DNA of 64,000 nucleotides, from NCBI RefSeq assembly GCF_031143425.1, contig NC_090441.1:221398928-221462927 (forward strand), written 5' to 3'. Below are positions 1 through 11,827 of the stretch, one piece after another. Under the pieces are notes generated by a model. The model had not been told where the DNA came from, ran no database searches, and was given only the letters and a program-made list of their open reading frames with translations. Numbering within the stretch: the first letter of the stretch is position 1; the number at the start of each line of letters is the position of its first letter. Source of the stretch: Pleurodeles waltl. Lineage: Eukaryota > Chordata > Amphibia > Caudata > Salamandridae. The position numbers were made by a program, and so were the translations under genes.

Positions 1-39
1 ATCGATATTTTCAGTTAAGTATAAGTGGACCGTCTCCCA

Positions 40-87
40 GTCCTTAGTTGGACACATGGTTTGGTCCTTAGTTGGACATTTGGTTTG
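40..87 (+). repeat. Leader 24-bp direct repeat with twin stem-loops, unit I
   Basis: Two adjacent 24-base repeats differ at two sites. Each contains GTCC-TTAGTT-GGAC, which can fold as a short stem-loop. In the complete copies the pair lies about 270 bases after the primer-binding site, where retroviral leaders often carry packaging and dimerisation hairpins. That function is inference only. Confidence 0.55.
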
Positions 88-3000
88 GTATCCCTTCGGG
101 ATCACTTTGATTTGGAACTTGCAAGTACCAAAGCCGAAGGACTCGTGTATTCAAGAGACTATCGTAAACGATAATCCTTTGAAGTTTGAAGCTAGACTAG
201 TGAGCGAAGATGCCTGGTCTTAGCAGACTTGGAAATTTGTTTTGTCTTGGTTGTAAAAGGGACTCCCGGTTGGAGGACTCATGTCCGGTTCCTCCGATTG
301 GAACTCCAACCTATGAACTATATGTGAAGCACGGAGTAGGCCCCATCACATTTAATAAAGTATGGGTCTGCTATTCTTGGAAATAATTGAGAAAAGTTTT
401 CTTTTTTTCTTGTAAATATGACTTACAACTAGGATCTGCAAACGGTTCTGTAAGTAAATTGCGACGGCGCTATTTATGAAAAATGGCTAAAGCGCGCTGT
501 ATTGTGTGTACTGAGTGTTTTCTGTTTATATCTGAAATGAGCTCAATCTGTGTTTGTGGGTCTTCTTGATGTTTACAGTTTGTTAAGTAAAATGTTGGTT
601 AATTAATATTAAGTAGAAACTTAGAAAAAATCCAGAAATGAACCATGTGATGTATCAACATAGCTATATGTTGCTCTTTAATTTATAGAATGAGCAATTG
701 TGCACATATACAAAACTGCCGTTAAATGCTTAATAAATTAGAAAACACATTCAATAGATATAAATAGGGCCCCAAAAAAAAAAACGAAATTATCTATTTT
801 TGCAACAAAAAAAAAGAATACATGTACAGCATTTTTCTTAGATGCATTGTATTAGATGTTCACAGGCAACCTTTTCAGCTGCAGTATATTTGATAGGAAT
901 GTTCAATTCAGCCAGCACTTTCCCAGTTAAACATGGGTGGAATTTTGCATAACCTTCCTTTTAAATGAAAGTGGCGCAAAAATGTGACGCATTTCAAGTT
1001 AGGCTTATGCGCTTAGGCTTGTGAGTTAATGTATCCCAAATAATAGGCAAGGGATGCAGCTTGCTTTTATATGTGGAATTAGCACAAAAAAAAGAATAAT
1101 TGTTTTTTTTTTTTTTTTTTTTAAAGAAAATTATTAATTATGGAAAAATTATTTAAAAAATAAGTGCCTTTCAAAATCGTTTTTTAATATTTATAAAGCT
1201 TAATACCTATACTATGACCTCCTAACATTAAAATTTAATTTAAGTTATGTTGCACCGCTAAAATGACATTTGTATGTGCAATTTTCCCTTGGCGCAGGAG
1301 CAAACAAGCTCATTTCTATAAAGTATAAGTTAATATTTTCAATGGCTGACTCATGGATTGTGTAATAGACATTCTGGTAATGCATATTATATAAGAAAAT
1401 TGTAGGATATTGATTTTTTAATGCCTAAAATATCAAAGTCGATTTTGGGCAAAAGCACTGTTTAAACTGCATTTTCTTTCATTCAGAGTACTTTTTAAAG
1501 TGTCTCAGGCTTCAGTAAATGCATACATTTAGGTTTGATATATATTTGCAGGTTGTGCCTTCTTATGATTCAATGAGTCAATGTGCCAGTCGAAAGGCTT
1601 GTTTTAATATCAAGGTTGAAGGTTCTAACTTCAGCTGGGCCTACTGAGACGTTCATTCATTCGAGGTTGATGAAATATGTACCATTGCATGGGATTGCAA
1701 CAAGCATTTATTCTAACAACTGGTATGTGTGTTATTAAGGTTTGTGAATTATTCACAGTAAATGTAGTTTAATAATCTGGAAATAGAGATCATTTTTTTT
1801 AGCGCCTAAAAAGGAACATTTTTTTTTTTTTAAATAGAGTGAATTATTGCAGGTTAGAAGGAAAATAGGAAGGCCTACTGTCTTTGACAGATTCAGAGTG
1901 GCAGAAGCTAGGAGAGCTACAGAGGCTGGCTCAAGTCACGCTGCTGAGATGCTATCTTTAGTTTTCCCATAAACAATGGAGGAGGCTGTCATGTTGACAC
2001 TTGTGACCTTTTAAATTAGGGCCTTGTCTCTGTGAAATGCAGAATGACCCTACGGGCCTCTAAAAGTGGGATTTCTGGTTTCTCCAGAAGAACATCAAAA
2101 CAATTAAAGAACTTAATTCCAAAGGGAAAATATAAAAAAAAGGGGTTTCTTCGAAAGTCCCAACATCATGTTAAATGCTCTGCAGAACTGATACATTTGT
2201 GTCTCCGCTCTAAAAAAATAAAATGATGCCTGCTAGTTGCTTTTATTTGACAGAAAACGAAGTGTTGCATTAAGTCTTAGACAGAAAATAAGATGCAGCC
2301 CTTTTCTAAAATTTTGAAGGCTACATGCCTTAATGAGAACGATTTGCTAATTAAGACTTATTTTTCACAGTGGAAATTGTAGGTGCCAAATTAATATGGA
2401 GTGTCAGTGTAACAATTTTTACTTTTAGAAAGGTAAAACTAAGGTGGTTTGATGTTGCGAAGTAACTGACAAGAGGGTAACAGTTAAGTAATGGAAATTT
2501 ATTTTCATGTATTTGGTCCTATCATGAATTGTTCTTGCTGGTCCTGTATGTTAGAAGAGAAACAGTAAAGTTATATTTGACAGCAGATTTCCATTGCCTG
2601 GTGATCTACTGTCAAAAGGAGGGTAAGGATTTTAAACCTGACAAATTAAACAGGCCCAAATATTGGGTTTTGGGCTGCAGGTTTACAGTGCATAAAGTAC
2701 ATGACATGGTGTTGTGTGTCACCGCTTATTCACACATGCTATTGATTTGTCTATGCTTTTTGTGCTTGATACACAGCAAGTATATCTGATGGCTTGACGT
2801 TTTGTGCGTTTTTATTATTTTTTATTTGTTTTTTGCATGTTTGTTGCTGCTTTTGATACTATTACAAGCTCCCCTGTGTTGTGAGGGGATGGTCATGACG
2901 ATGCCCATCGCTACGCAACAGTTGGTTGAACTTGTTCTGGTTACTAAATTCCACAGATAATGATATTTCATGCTGTGAACATAAGAGACAACACTTCACC

Positions 3001-4426
3001 AGTGCATATCTATTTGTCTATAATGGTATTGAAGGAAAATAAAAAGAGATATACAGGATCAAAGTGTGTCACCTGCAGTTAGTCACGTTACTGCCCCTTC
3101 CCTTAAAGGAACAGGCAGCCCTACATTTATGTAGCCTTGATTGGACCTAAGGATGAAATTATAGATCTGTGACTCAAGGTGGCCTAATTTCTATATTACA
3201 TTAGTTAATGATGTTCTGTTTCCTAAGTAGCATATGGCTTTCGTTCCTTAAAAGAAAACTAGGTTTTCATTTTTTCCTGAAGAAGGAACTGAAACATTAG
3301 CTAGGAGTACCGTATATGGTGTAGTCGCCAACGGTAGAGTTAAAATTTGTGTAACTTTGGCCTTTGTGTATCACCCGTACTCTCGGTGTTGTGTCACATG
3401 CCTGGCTATCACCCAAATAATTTTTTTTGTTCTTCCTATAGATTTTTTCTTTTGTTACTTCCCCTGACCAATGTCGCATCATGCTTAGTTATTGAGATTT
3501 TAGCTATGTCCTAGTCCCATTTCTCTTTTTCGAATTCCTTTCACCAGTCAGCCCTTTTATTATTATTGATGTATTGTTCAGGTTCACATTTCCAGACTGC
3601 AGTGATGTACCAGGGACCCCCATGTTATGTATAATTCCCTTTGGTATGACCAGACTGGTTTTCAAGCATTTGCCTTAGGCCTGCTTCAATGTTTTCCAGC
3701 CTGACTGTCAGGGTAGCGATAGACTGGTTAACTGACTCAATATTATAGTAAGACAAGTTTTCCATTTCAATAGGAGATATCTTATGTTTACCTTTTTGAA
3801 CATGACGAATTTTCAATGTCTATTTTAATTTGGTTTTCGGTTTCCTTCTGTTCCTGCTACTTTAATTTTTGGTGGGATCAGATGTGTTCTAATCATGCAA
3901 ATATCAGGACCCTCTAGGTCTTTTTGTTTGCACATTTGACTATTAGCCTGTGTATTACATAGTGCACCTGATGCACAGTTTTTAAAGGAAGGTTTCTACA
4001 TGTCCCTGATAATCGGTATCATGTGATTTCTCTATTGAGATGTTCTAAGGTAAGGAGGAACACCTAGACTTAATCATTGAGGCAAATATGTGTTTACCCC
4101 ATTAGACAATGCCACTGTGTGAGGAAATCCATTCAGATAGAATTCTCATGTAGCTATAGATGGCAGAGAATAATGGAGAGAACCCAATTAAAGATGCTAG
4201 AGACCCTGTTTTGCCCTTCTGCCTTTGTCTTTGTATTTTATGCCCATGGTGTATGGCTACTCCTTTGAAGATTGCAGACCACCTGCTTGCAGTCCCCTTG
4301 TTAAAAACCATGAACTGTTTTTTTTACTAAATTGAAGGAAACTAACAACTGTGGCACATTTCCTACGTCACTAGATTCTGTGGGTATCAAGTCATAATAA
4401 CCTGCAGGACATTGATTTAAGCCTAA

Positions 4427-4615
4427 TTCCCATCAGTGACAGCTACAGATGAAAGACGGACGTCCTGGCCCTACAGTCTCAGCACCCAGAAAGTAGCAAA
4501 GCTGGACAGCGATCGCCAGCGCATGGTATCGTACTTGCTCCATCAGACGGCGTTGGACATCGCAGAGCCAAAGTTTCAGTGTAAAGGAGCTAAAGAGAAG
4601 GATTCCTGTTGTTGA
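4427..4615 (+). other. Unidentified open frame, exon-like, unit I
   Basis: A 62-codon frame runs from just after a TAA to TGA. It begins near AG sites that could be splice acceptors and has no ATG until roughly its middle. The predicted peptide is charged and helix-like and ends in KEKDSCC. I do not recognise it. It stays open in all three units: unit II has one silent change, and unit III has several changes, four of which alter residues. It may be a captured terminal exon, a decayed retroviral segment or chance. Confidence 0.3.
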
Positions 4616-4962
4616 TGGCAGAGCTGTTTTGAGGTTTCATTTCTCTACCTGTCATGTGCTGGTAACCTCTGACAGTGTGCAATCCCTTGAGCCCCTTGGC
4701 CTGAGTTTTGGCCACACACCCCCTTTTCTTTGCTCCAACGGAAGAAGGGCAGTGCACCGGAGATTTCAAGTTTGGAAGAAGGCACTATATTGTGGTGCCC
4801 ATGAAAGAGCAGCTTGAGCGTCCTCTGACACTAAATAATGAGTGTTGGAGTCTGAAAGTGCTGCTGAGCTTGAGCTATTTCCCAATTAATGGTGCTTGGG
4901 TCTGAACGAGATGATTTGTGCCCTTGATCAATGAAGAGCACATTGTTTGTAGTGTCTGCCAC

Positions 4963-5744
4963 TGTCACGACTCACGTGCTGCTTGCGCCTGGAATTTGCA
5001 GATCTGGTGGCGTGAATCTTCAATGTTCGGCTTTGGCCCAAAAAGGGGCGACTCTTTCTGGTAGCCACGGTGCTGTAGGTAATGGAGACACCAAGAACAG
5101 ACCGTGCCCTTCAGAAAGTAGCGCCAGAGGGAAAAAAACCCTTAAAAAGGGGAAAAAACCTCCAAACAGGAAGACTCCTGAAGAAAAACAAGAACAAACA
5201 AACAGGAATCCAAAAGGAGCAAAAATCAGAAAACACAGAATGCTGAATCCAAAACCAAAAGGCAAGGAAATCAGGAGCGAAGACACTAACTGAGCAGAAA
5301 GTGTTGCAGCGCAAAGAAAGAGGAAAAACACAGCCCTTATATACCAAAAAACAGGAAGTGACCCACAGGAAGTAAAAGGACACCATCTTAGATAGGGAAA
5401 CAATACATAGAACAGAATAGTAGAGGAACCATAGAGAATAGGGAACAAGGAATGCTGGGAAAGCACAGGAATCTGGGAAGGAGGAAAAAACATAAAGAAA
5501 GGCACACAACAGACTGCAAAAAAGAAGAAGGACAAAGAAACGAAGAAAAACAGGTAAGAGGGTTCAGAGACCCCTGGGACAGTGAAAGGCAGAAGGAAGA
5601 ACGAGGCCCCAAGCAATTCTGGGGCCTCGAAACGCGCAGGAAAGGCTGGGGGCGCGCCGCGTCTTAATAACGCGGTGCGCGGCCCGAGCCGAACGCCCGG
5701 CAGAAGTCGAGCTCTCGGCTCGCGCCACACCGCGCGGCGCGACA
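4963..5744. mobile_element. Solo LTR-C inside LTR-A, unit I
   Basis: This is a 782-bp insertion that begins TGTCACGA and ends GCGCGACA, flanked by the 5-bp duplication GCCAC (4958-4962 and 5745-5749). The unit III empty site has one GCCAC. TG..CA ends and a 5-bp duplication indicate a solo LTR, probably Ty3/gypsy-like. A TATA box reads on the minus strand (complement of 5336-5343), which suggests minus orientation. The right end is very GC-rich and the middle is A-rich. A 236-codon minus frame inside it is low-complexity and not taken as a gene. Confidence 0.82.
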
Positions 5745-6738
5745 GCCACAGAGGAGAGACACTGGTGCATTGCTTTAAGACATTGAGACTTTCGAGTGAG
5801 CTGTGGGTGTTTGCCAGGAGGGCACTCCAACTAAGCAGTACTTTTCTTACGAAGAGGCCTGAATTGAGAGGCCCATGTGAAAGAAAACAACAAAAGAAAA
5901 TTTGATGGACAATAGAAGCCTGCCAGAGAGGCTTTTTGAACGGACTCTGGGCATAGTTGGTTTCACAAGAGGTTTCCGTGTGATTGTATAGACTAGGTGT
6001 TAGGAGACTGATTGTTTTGCTGGCATTGTTTTAAAGTACTATTCTGTTTAGTAAAAGCAGAATAAAGTCCATTTTCTGTGGAAAGAGTACCCCCTTTTCA
6101 CCTTAGAGCATTGATGAGAGTCACCACTGTTCCACCTGAACATACAAAAATTACTGAAATGCAGAGGAGCCCTAAAAATGTTACTAGATAATTTTAGGAT
6201 TTGCTTTTTGGTTAGGGTTGTGAAAAATTATTATTTCATTTGTAATAGTGGTCACTACTTTCTCCCATTGTCTATATGTTCTTAATAACGTGTTTTCTAG
6301 TGTCTTTTAAACATGACGTTGTCAGTTATGGGTGGGATTGTTTTTCTCTACTCAATTGACTTCTGCACCCACTTCCCAACCTATGTCTTTTCCTACTATT
6401 GTTTCTTTGCACTCTTTTCACCCTTTTCCTGAACATGAGCAGGTTAGAACATCAGAATTTGTAAGCAATTCTTTTGTACAGCTTCTGCATCAACACTAGT
6501 TAGTAGTGAACATCACTAATTGTTGGGTGTGTGATCTTATGCCACCTACTGCAGATAGAGGTATTCCTTATTTTGTCCTGCCATATGTGGCCTTTTGTGC
6601 TACTTCATGTTCAAGGAGACCTGTAAAGAGAGAGTTACCAAGTACTAGAATTTTGCTCCAGCAACATCTCCATGGCCTTATAAACATAGACCTGGACTCA
6701 GATTAGCATGAGAATAGGTTTATTGCCTATATAAGGGC

Positions 6739-6748
6739 AAAAGGAGGG
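6739..6748 (+). promoter_or_regulatory. LTR-A polypurine tract, unit I
   Basis: AAAAGGAGGG lies two bases before the 3' LTR, the expected place for the plus-strand primer of reverse transcription. Confidence 0.75.
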
Positions 6749-6750
6749 TT

Positions 6751-7629
6751 TGTGGTTCTAAAAATTCTGGACCCATGTAATTTACTTTGCCACAGCAGTA
6801 CGATTTTAGTATCAAAAGACCGATAATGACTAGTACACTAAGCATGAGCATTTTCGCTCAATTCCAGCAGCGTTTTCACCTCGAAATCGCCATTTTCGTC
6901 CTGCACTCGTGGCTCCCATTTTATACACTGCAGCCATTTTTAAAAGTTGCCCTCACATAGGCTTATAATACGGTCAGATTTGATTCCAAGGACACGTACA
7001 CCTTGATTGACTTTTCTTTGACCTGGGCAAGCTGGAACCATTGCCTCAGGCCAAACCTGTTTGGTCAGTCCCTCTCCCAGTGGCCGAATAAGATAGCATC
7101 AAGGCACACCATGCCATAAAACCCTTATTATCGCTCACACACCCTGCCTAATCTTGCTCACACCTGCACCTGCTCTTTTCTTCTTCTTACTTTACGAGGG
7201 GGAGGTGCCCGTTTTTATTGGGGGTCCACACTTATCTGATGTAAAATACTAGGCCTTGCCGGGTAATTTATTATGGGTTGGATGACATGAAATATGAGGT
7301 TTCATCATGACACTGTTTTTTCCTTTGTAGTGAAAACATGTGAATGACCAACCAAAATGTCAAGAATGTTTGCCTGAAGCTTAAAAAACTGTATATAAGG
7401 AAACCTGACTTTGCATTGAAACACAGTCTCCTGAGAACATACAAACCGTGCTGTTGTACTTCTAGGACGCTTGTTACTAGGCTGCAGCCAATAAATTCGA
7501 TCTTTGACTTCACCTAGATGACTTTGAGTTTCTGTGGTCTGAATCAGGAAAGTACCCGAGGTCTTTGGGTGTACCCTGGCACCGCTGGGTTACCGGATCA
7601 GTACCGGTTCTGAAAAACCCAGTACCTCA
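6751..7629 (+). repeat. LTR-A 3' LTR, unit I
   Basis: This is an 879-bp LTR starting TGTGGTTC and ending CCTCA. A TATA box (TATATAAG) lies at 7392-7399 and a polyadenylation signal AATAAA at 7490-7495, giving a plausible U3-R-U5 layout. The upstream purine tract and the downstream ACTC fix its boundaries. Confidence 0.9.
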
Positions 7630-7633
7630 ACTC

Positions 7634-7659
7634 ACTACAAGCCAGGCCAGCCTCCTACA
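7634..7659 (+). mobile_element. LTR-B 3' end fragment, unit I
   Basis: The last 26 bases of LTR-B, ending CTCCTACA, are left to the right of the LTR-A insertion. They are followed by CCAGG (7660-7664), the right target duplication of LTR-B. Confidence 0.85.
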
Positions 7660-7967
7660 CCAGGCTTTGGATGTTTCTCTTGGATGCACATGATGAGACG
7701 ATTATACTACATATTTTTTTCTGGTCACCAATTACGAGGCATGTTTGCAACCACATGATAGTTAGGGCCAATGTATGTGTGCAGATATGTGTGTAACTGT
7801 CACAGGAGACCCATGCTATGTCCAAGTTGTCCGTGATATATCAGATGTAGTACCATCATGTCTGAATGGCTGCCATTTCCTTATTCAGCCTACACATTGT
7901 ATATGTTTATGAAACTGGTGCGCTGTGCACAGATTCTGAGCACATTTCTTCCTTCCATACCTTACAG

Positions 7968-8027
7968 GTGGACCCGCACCCTACACTGTGGGAGAGTTGG
8001 CGACATATGAGGACCCCGACCCCTCCA
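7968..8027 (+). CDS. Trihelix/Myb-like accessory protein, exon B (unit I)
   Basis: This 60-base exon lies between a good acceptor (TACCTTACAG) and donor (CCA|GTAAGT). In the phase left by exon A it adds about 20 residues, acidic and Pro-rich (VGELATYEDPDP). Its exon A would lie left of the window. It is supported by phase agreement and by conservation in all three units. Confidence 0.6.
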
Positions 8028-9030
8028 GTAAGTGTTGATATGTCTGTTATGTGTTGTCTTTGCTGGTTATGGACTCTAGTGTGTTGAACGCATAGCAAGG
8101 TGTGATGCGTTGGGCTGTTATTTCTCTTGTTCCATGAGTGGGAATTCAGTTTCTCACATTTTTTGTGTTGGCCAATGCGTATCCAATGGTATTATGTAGG
8201 GCTTGCAGGCCATTCCTGTAGGCCCCACTGTGAGTACAGGGGTAAGTCATGTGGATGACACTTGTATCAACAAGAGTCGCACTGGAAGTCAGCTCAAATT
8301 TAGTCAGCCTGTCAGACCCACATTCTCCAAGATTGCTACAGCAAATAGTTTGCCAGTAGACTTCTGCTTCCCTATTTACCAACTTAATTATGAAACAGTC
8401 GGTAGAACCTCCTAGCAGCATGTACTTCCACATGTAGTGCTACAAGTATGTGGAACTTGAGTGCATGGCCTAGGTGTGCATGCAAATCATGATAATGAGT
8501 TTTCTATACACTCCTCGGTGTACATGTTGTTGGAAATTGATAGTTGTTTATCCACCCCCCCACCCTCAAACATGGGCATGGGTTTGTGAATGAGGTACCT
8601 AGCACTGTTGCTACCAGTATGTTACACCTACATGTGAATAAGTGACTGTTTGGTTGGAACCTAGTATACACACTCAGGTTTGGCACATGGCACTATACTG
8701 GCAAGTCCAGTTACAACTTGCAGACTATGTGGCTTTAGTTTTGCTTTCCGTACACTGACATTTGTAGCCCAGGTCTTGGCGGAGGATATGAAGCATGATT
8801 CTTAGCTGATAACCAGCAGAACTCAGATTGCAAGTCAAAGCCAGTTGTTACCCATCTTGTAGGTTATGGATGTGCTATGTGTGATGTGACCTTTGTAGGC
8901 TGGCCTGTCATGTACTTCCTTTTGTGATATGAGCTGTTACAAGTACAGTAGATGTATTGTCTGATTAACTTCTTGTGCCATTTCACACAATGCAGTTACT
9001 AATGTAGAATATCTGCATTTGTCTTCACAG

Positions 9031-9527
9031 CTGCACACATGACTCCAGACCAGGTCCGTGAATTCCAGCGCCGGGCCATGAGATACCAGCACATCCTACT
9101 GGTGGAGTTGGGGTTCAGGAGGATGGCCCGGAGATATCGCCATGAACGGGCCTCCGGGGCATGGAAAGCCTTCCCACAGGGTGGCCCAACTCTGCCCACC
9201 ACAGCCACCACCAGCACAACCACCAATTCAAGCCAGGTGGTCCCACCCACAGCTGGGACTGTTGGTCCTACATCTGCTGGACTTCCAGGCCCCAGCATTG
9301 CTGCCGGTGCAGGACAGCCCACTGGGCCTGGCACCACACACACACAGACCTCCTCCACCGGTACCCAAACTGCCACAGCTCCATCTGTTGACCCTGCAGC
9401 CTTCCACAACATGGAACGTAAGATGGACCATGTGCTGTGCAAGTTGACCCACCTGAGCCGGGATGTGCGCCGCATTAACCGGCGGGTTAAGTCTATCAAG
9501 AGGACCCTCCGGAGAGCCAAACTCTAG
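9031..9527 (+). CDS. Trihelix/Myb-like accessory protein, exon C (unit I)
   Basis: This is the last coding exon, after acceptor GTCTTCACAG. In phase from exon B it reads through TAHMTPDQVREF, a basic helix-like segment (MARRYRHERA), a Thr/Ser/Pro/Gly-rich linker of about 75 residues, and a C-terminal heptad-like and very basic tail (DVRRINRRVKSIKRTLRRAKL region) before TAG. The layout of N-terminal DNA-binding domain, flexible linker and C-terminal coiled coil fits Harbinger Myb-like helpers. AATAAA occurs at 9995-10000 and a G-quadruplex motif at 9698-9724 in the likely 3' UTR. Confidence 0.65.
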
Positions 9528-9697
9528 ACATTTTTTGATGGACATGAATCCCTCCCCTCACTCCTCTTTCCTTGTTCTTATAGTTAGTGGGCTTAGGGGG
9601 CTTAGTGTTAGATTAATATAGGCTGTTAGTTTAGTTAGTGTTAGTGGGTGGGGGGTGGTGGGTCCAGATTCTTTATATTTTTACTTCTTAAGTGTGT

Positions 9698-9724
9698 GGG
9701 TGGATGGGGTGGATGGGTGGGGGG
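9698..9724 (+). other. G-quadruplex motif in exon C 3' region, unit I
   Basis: Four G runs (9698-9700, 9706-9709, 9715-9717, 9719-9724) with loops of 5, 5 and 1 bases meet the usual quadruplex rule on the transcribed-sense strand. A second G-rich cluster lies at about 9645-9662. Confidence 0.6.
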
Positions 9725-9994
9725 CTATGTCGGGGTTCTTGTGTGTTTTAAAAAAAAATAAAAAAAAATATATTTGTTTAGGATAGTATAGTATGTGTTT
9801 AGGATAGTATGTGTTGTCCTCCATGTGTCCCGTCTCAAAAGGGGTGTGGGGGGTAGATGTTTAGAACTTTTTGTTACATGTGATAAGTAAGTGTAGCTTA
9901 GGTTAGTTAGGGACAGTTGTGGGCAATTAGTAGTCAGGGTAGATTAGGGTAGGTAAGATTTTTCCCTCAGTTTCATCTTTTGTGATTAGCATCT

Positions 9995-10000
9995 AATAAA
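9995..10000 (+). terminator. Polyadenylation signal for exon C gene, unit I
   Basis: AATAAA lies about 470 bases after the exon C stop. An A-rich AATAAA at 9758 is an alternative. Confidence 0.5.
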
Positions 10001-10771
10001 TATTTTGATAACCGTTAATAGTATGTGTTGAATGATACTTGATTGTGGGTTTGGACTCAGTGTACATAAATTTTGTACTATTACATTTGTGTCCTATGCT
10101 ACAAACAAATCCCAACTGAGCTGTACAATTGGCAGCTAGCCCAGAGCTACCTTGCAAAGTGTCCACCCTTCGTTGCAACCACCAATCACAGTTAATATGG
10201 ATGACAATGTGTTTCTGTTGATATGTGTGTTTTCTACGTCACAAACAGTGCTTCCAGACTTGGTACTGCGGAAACAGTTTTAGGTCTGACTGCAGTGTGA
10301 TGATCAAGGACACCCTTATAAGATGAGTTCTCATTGGCAATCTTGTATTCTTGTCTTCATGACTCTCATACATCATTTGTGACACAGTTCAGCATGATTA
10401 CCTATTTGTATGTAAACTCAGACACCTTCATTTATGCAGTTTTTGTAGTGTTTGCTTAGATTAGTGTGCACTGTTATATGTGTTATTATTGCATGTTGTC
10501 AATATTTTGCGGCCACTATTTGATGACTTAGATATCCCCTGAGGAAGCTAACACAGCATGGTGGTCTATGGTTTCTCACTTCATCAGATATGTCCCTCAG
10601 GATGGGCAGAGTATGATACAATTATGGCCACTGTGCAGATTTCTCTGACTACATAATATCAGGACAGTTGTATCGACAAGCTACGTAATTTGACAGTAGG
10701 CACATTTCAGTTATCTACTTCACAGTTGATATGTCACATTACCCAGAGACAGATTTGTTGTGTAAGTGCTA

Positions 10772-10777
10772 TTTATT
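10772..10777 (-). terminator. Polyadenylation signal for minus-strand Myb gene, unit I
   Basis: AATAAA on the minus strand lies about 290 bases past the exon 2 end. The plus-strand exon C gene uses 9995-10000, so the two genes converge. Confidence 0.45.
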
Positions 10778-11067
10778 GAAAAGTGCTGTAGTGCTATCTG
10801 TACATTCTCCATGATTGTGAGTTCACTATAGTGACATCTTACATTGTGATCCAACACAAGGGTTTACCAAAATGCTTTTGTCATGCTGGGGTGATGTTTC
10901 AGACAGTGCAGAGGGACAGAATTAGCCAATGAGTTGGAGAGAAACAATCAGTGGGCTGGGTGAAAAGATATACACTGGTTTGCAGAACAGTGTTTGAGTA
11001 CAGTTGTTGTAAGACTGGCAAGTTACAAAGAGCAGGACCTTGGTAAATGTTGGCCATGTGGCAGGGA

Positions 11068-11827
11068 CTAGTGCTTCCGGGTCATTTTCCTTGTGAATGT
11101 GATCTTTTCCATGGCTTCTTCTTCTGATGTGTGTGTTGCCTCCTCTGTCCTTGTGGTTGTTGGTTGTGAAGGGGAAACACACACCTCAGTGTTAGAAGAC
11201 GTGGAGTCAGACATCCCGGTCGCTGCTCCCTGTGAAGGTCTTAAGGGCAATGTGCAGCAAGGAGGATCTGCTGGTTCTTGAGAATAGCAGCCACATCACG
11301 ATGGTAGGCAGCCAGGTCGGCCCTGAGGGGTTGAATGTTGCATTTGTGCACGCGTTGACAGGATTGCTGTTGTAGGTGTTGGGTCAACTGTATTACAGCT
11401 GTGCTGATTTCCTTCTGGGTTTTCTGCAGTTCCTGCAAGTTAGATGTTAGGGCTTGCATAGCTGCTGCCTGATCTGCAGATGACAGCATGCACGAACGCA
11501 TCCCCTCAAGGCTTGCTGCCATATTTTGCATCCCCACCCGCACCTCCTTGGCCAGCTCCTGCTGTACTCCAACAACATTTCTCTCAAAGCCGGTGCCAGT
11601 GTCGTCTGAGTCCTCAGCTGTATTGGAGCTGGCAGGTCTTACAATTGGGTCGGTGGGTGGGTCCTCTGTGATGGCTGCTTGTTCTGTCCTCCTCCTTGTG
11701 ACAGAAGGTGGGGGCTAGAGGGTTTCAAGGACCTTTTGGATGGTCTCCTGGGGAATGTTTATCGCCTCGTCATCCATGTCATCAGGGAAATCTGGGACAG
11801 GCATATCGGCAGGAGATCCATCTTCCT
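11068..11827 (-). pseudogene. Harbinger Myb/SANT-like protein, exon 2, nonsense and frameshift (unit I)
   Basis: An acceptor (CATGCAG) lies just before 11827, and the phase matches exon 1. The frame begins EEDGSPADMPVPD. An in-frame TAG lies at 11717-11715, where unit III has CAG. The same frame then continues through a Gln-rich, heptad-like segment (QALTSNLQELQKTQKEIS) that looks like a coiled coil. A one-base deletion near 11250 shifts the remaining C-terminus, which ends KMTRKH in unit III. The intron is about 1.2 kb. Confidence 0.7.

Larger units (their letters stand above)
1..7629 (+). mobile_element. LTR-A retroelement, unit I, 5' LTR outside the window
   Basis: This is the internal region and 3' LTR of a retrovirus-like element. 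The 3' flank starts with ACTC (7630-7633), the target duplication seen at both ends of the unit II copy. No reading frame resembling gag, protease, polymerase or envelope is visible in about 6.7 kb of AT-rich interior, so the element looks non-autonomous. A solo LTR (LTR-C) is inserted at 4963-5744. Confidence 0.85.

Noticed and set aside
3625..3816. Minus-strand 63-codon frame with a heptad-like segment, considered as an envelope coiled coil
   Set aside because: It is short, on the opposite strand to LTR-A and interrupted on both sides by stops. I could not find an envelope-type Cys motif nearby.
5020..5730. 236-codon minus-strand frame inside LTR-C (also at 27885-28595)
   Set aside because: It is dominated by Phe/Leu/Ser runs from a T-rich strand, overlaps several other open frames and lies wholly within a solo LTR. 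It has no known domain.
4962..5745. LTR-C first read as a DNA transposon with CTGTC ends and a 3-bp CCA duplication
   Set aside because: Shifting the boundary by one base gives TGT..ACA ends and a full 5-bp GCCAC duplication, which fits an LTR better.
8999..9520. 173-codon minus-strand frame over exon C
   Set aside because: It is antisense to a better supported spliced exon and reads Val-rich because of the sense-strand repeats. It is a shadow frame.
9590..9960. Recurring GTTAG/TTAGTG motifs, considered as interstitial telomere repeats
   Set aside because: The motifs are irregular and do not form TTAGGG arrays. They are simple G/T-rich 3' region sequence.
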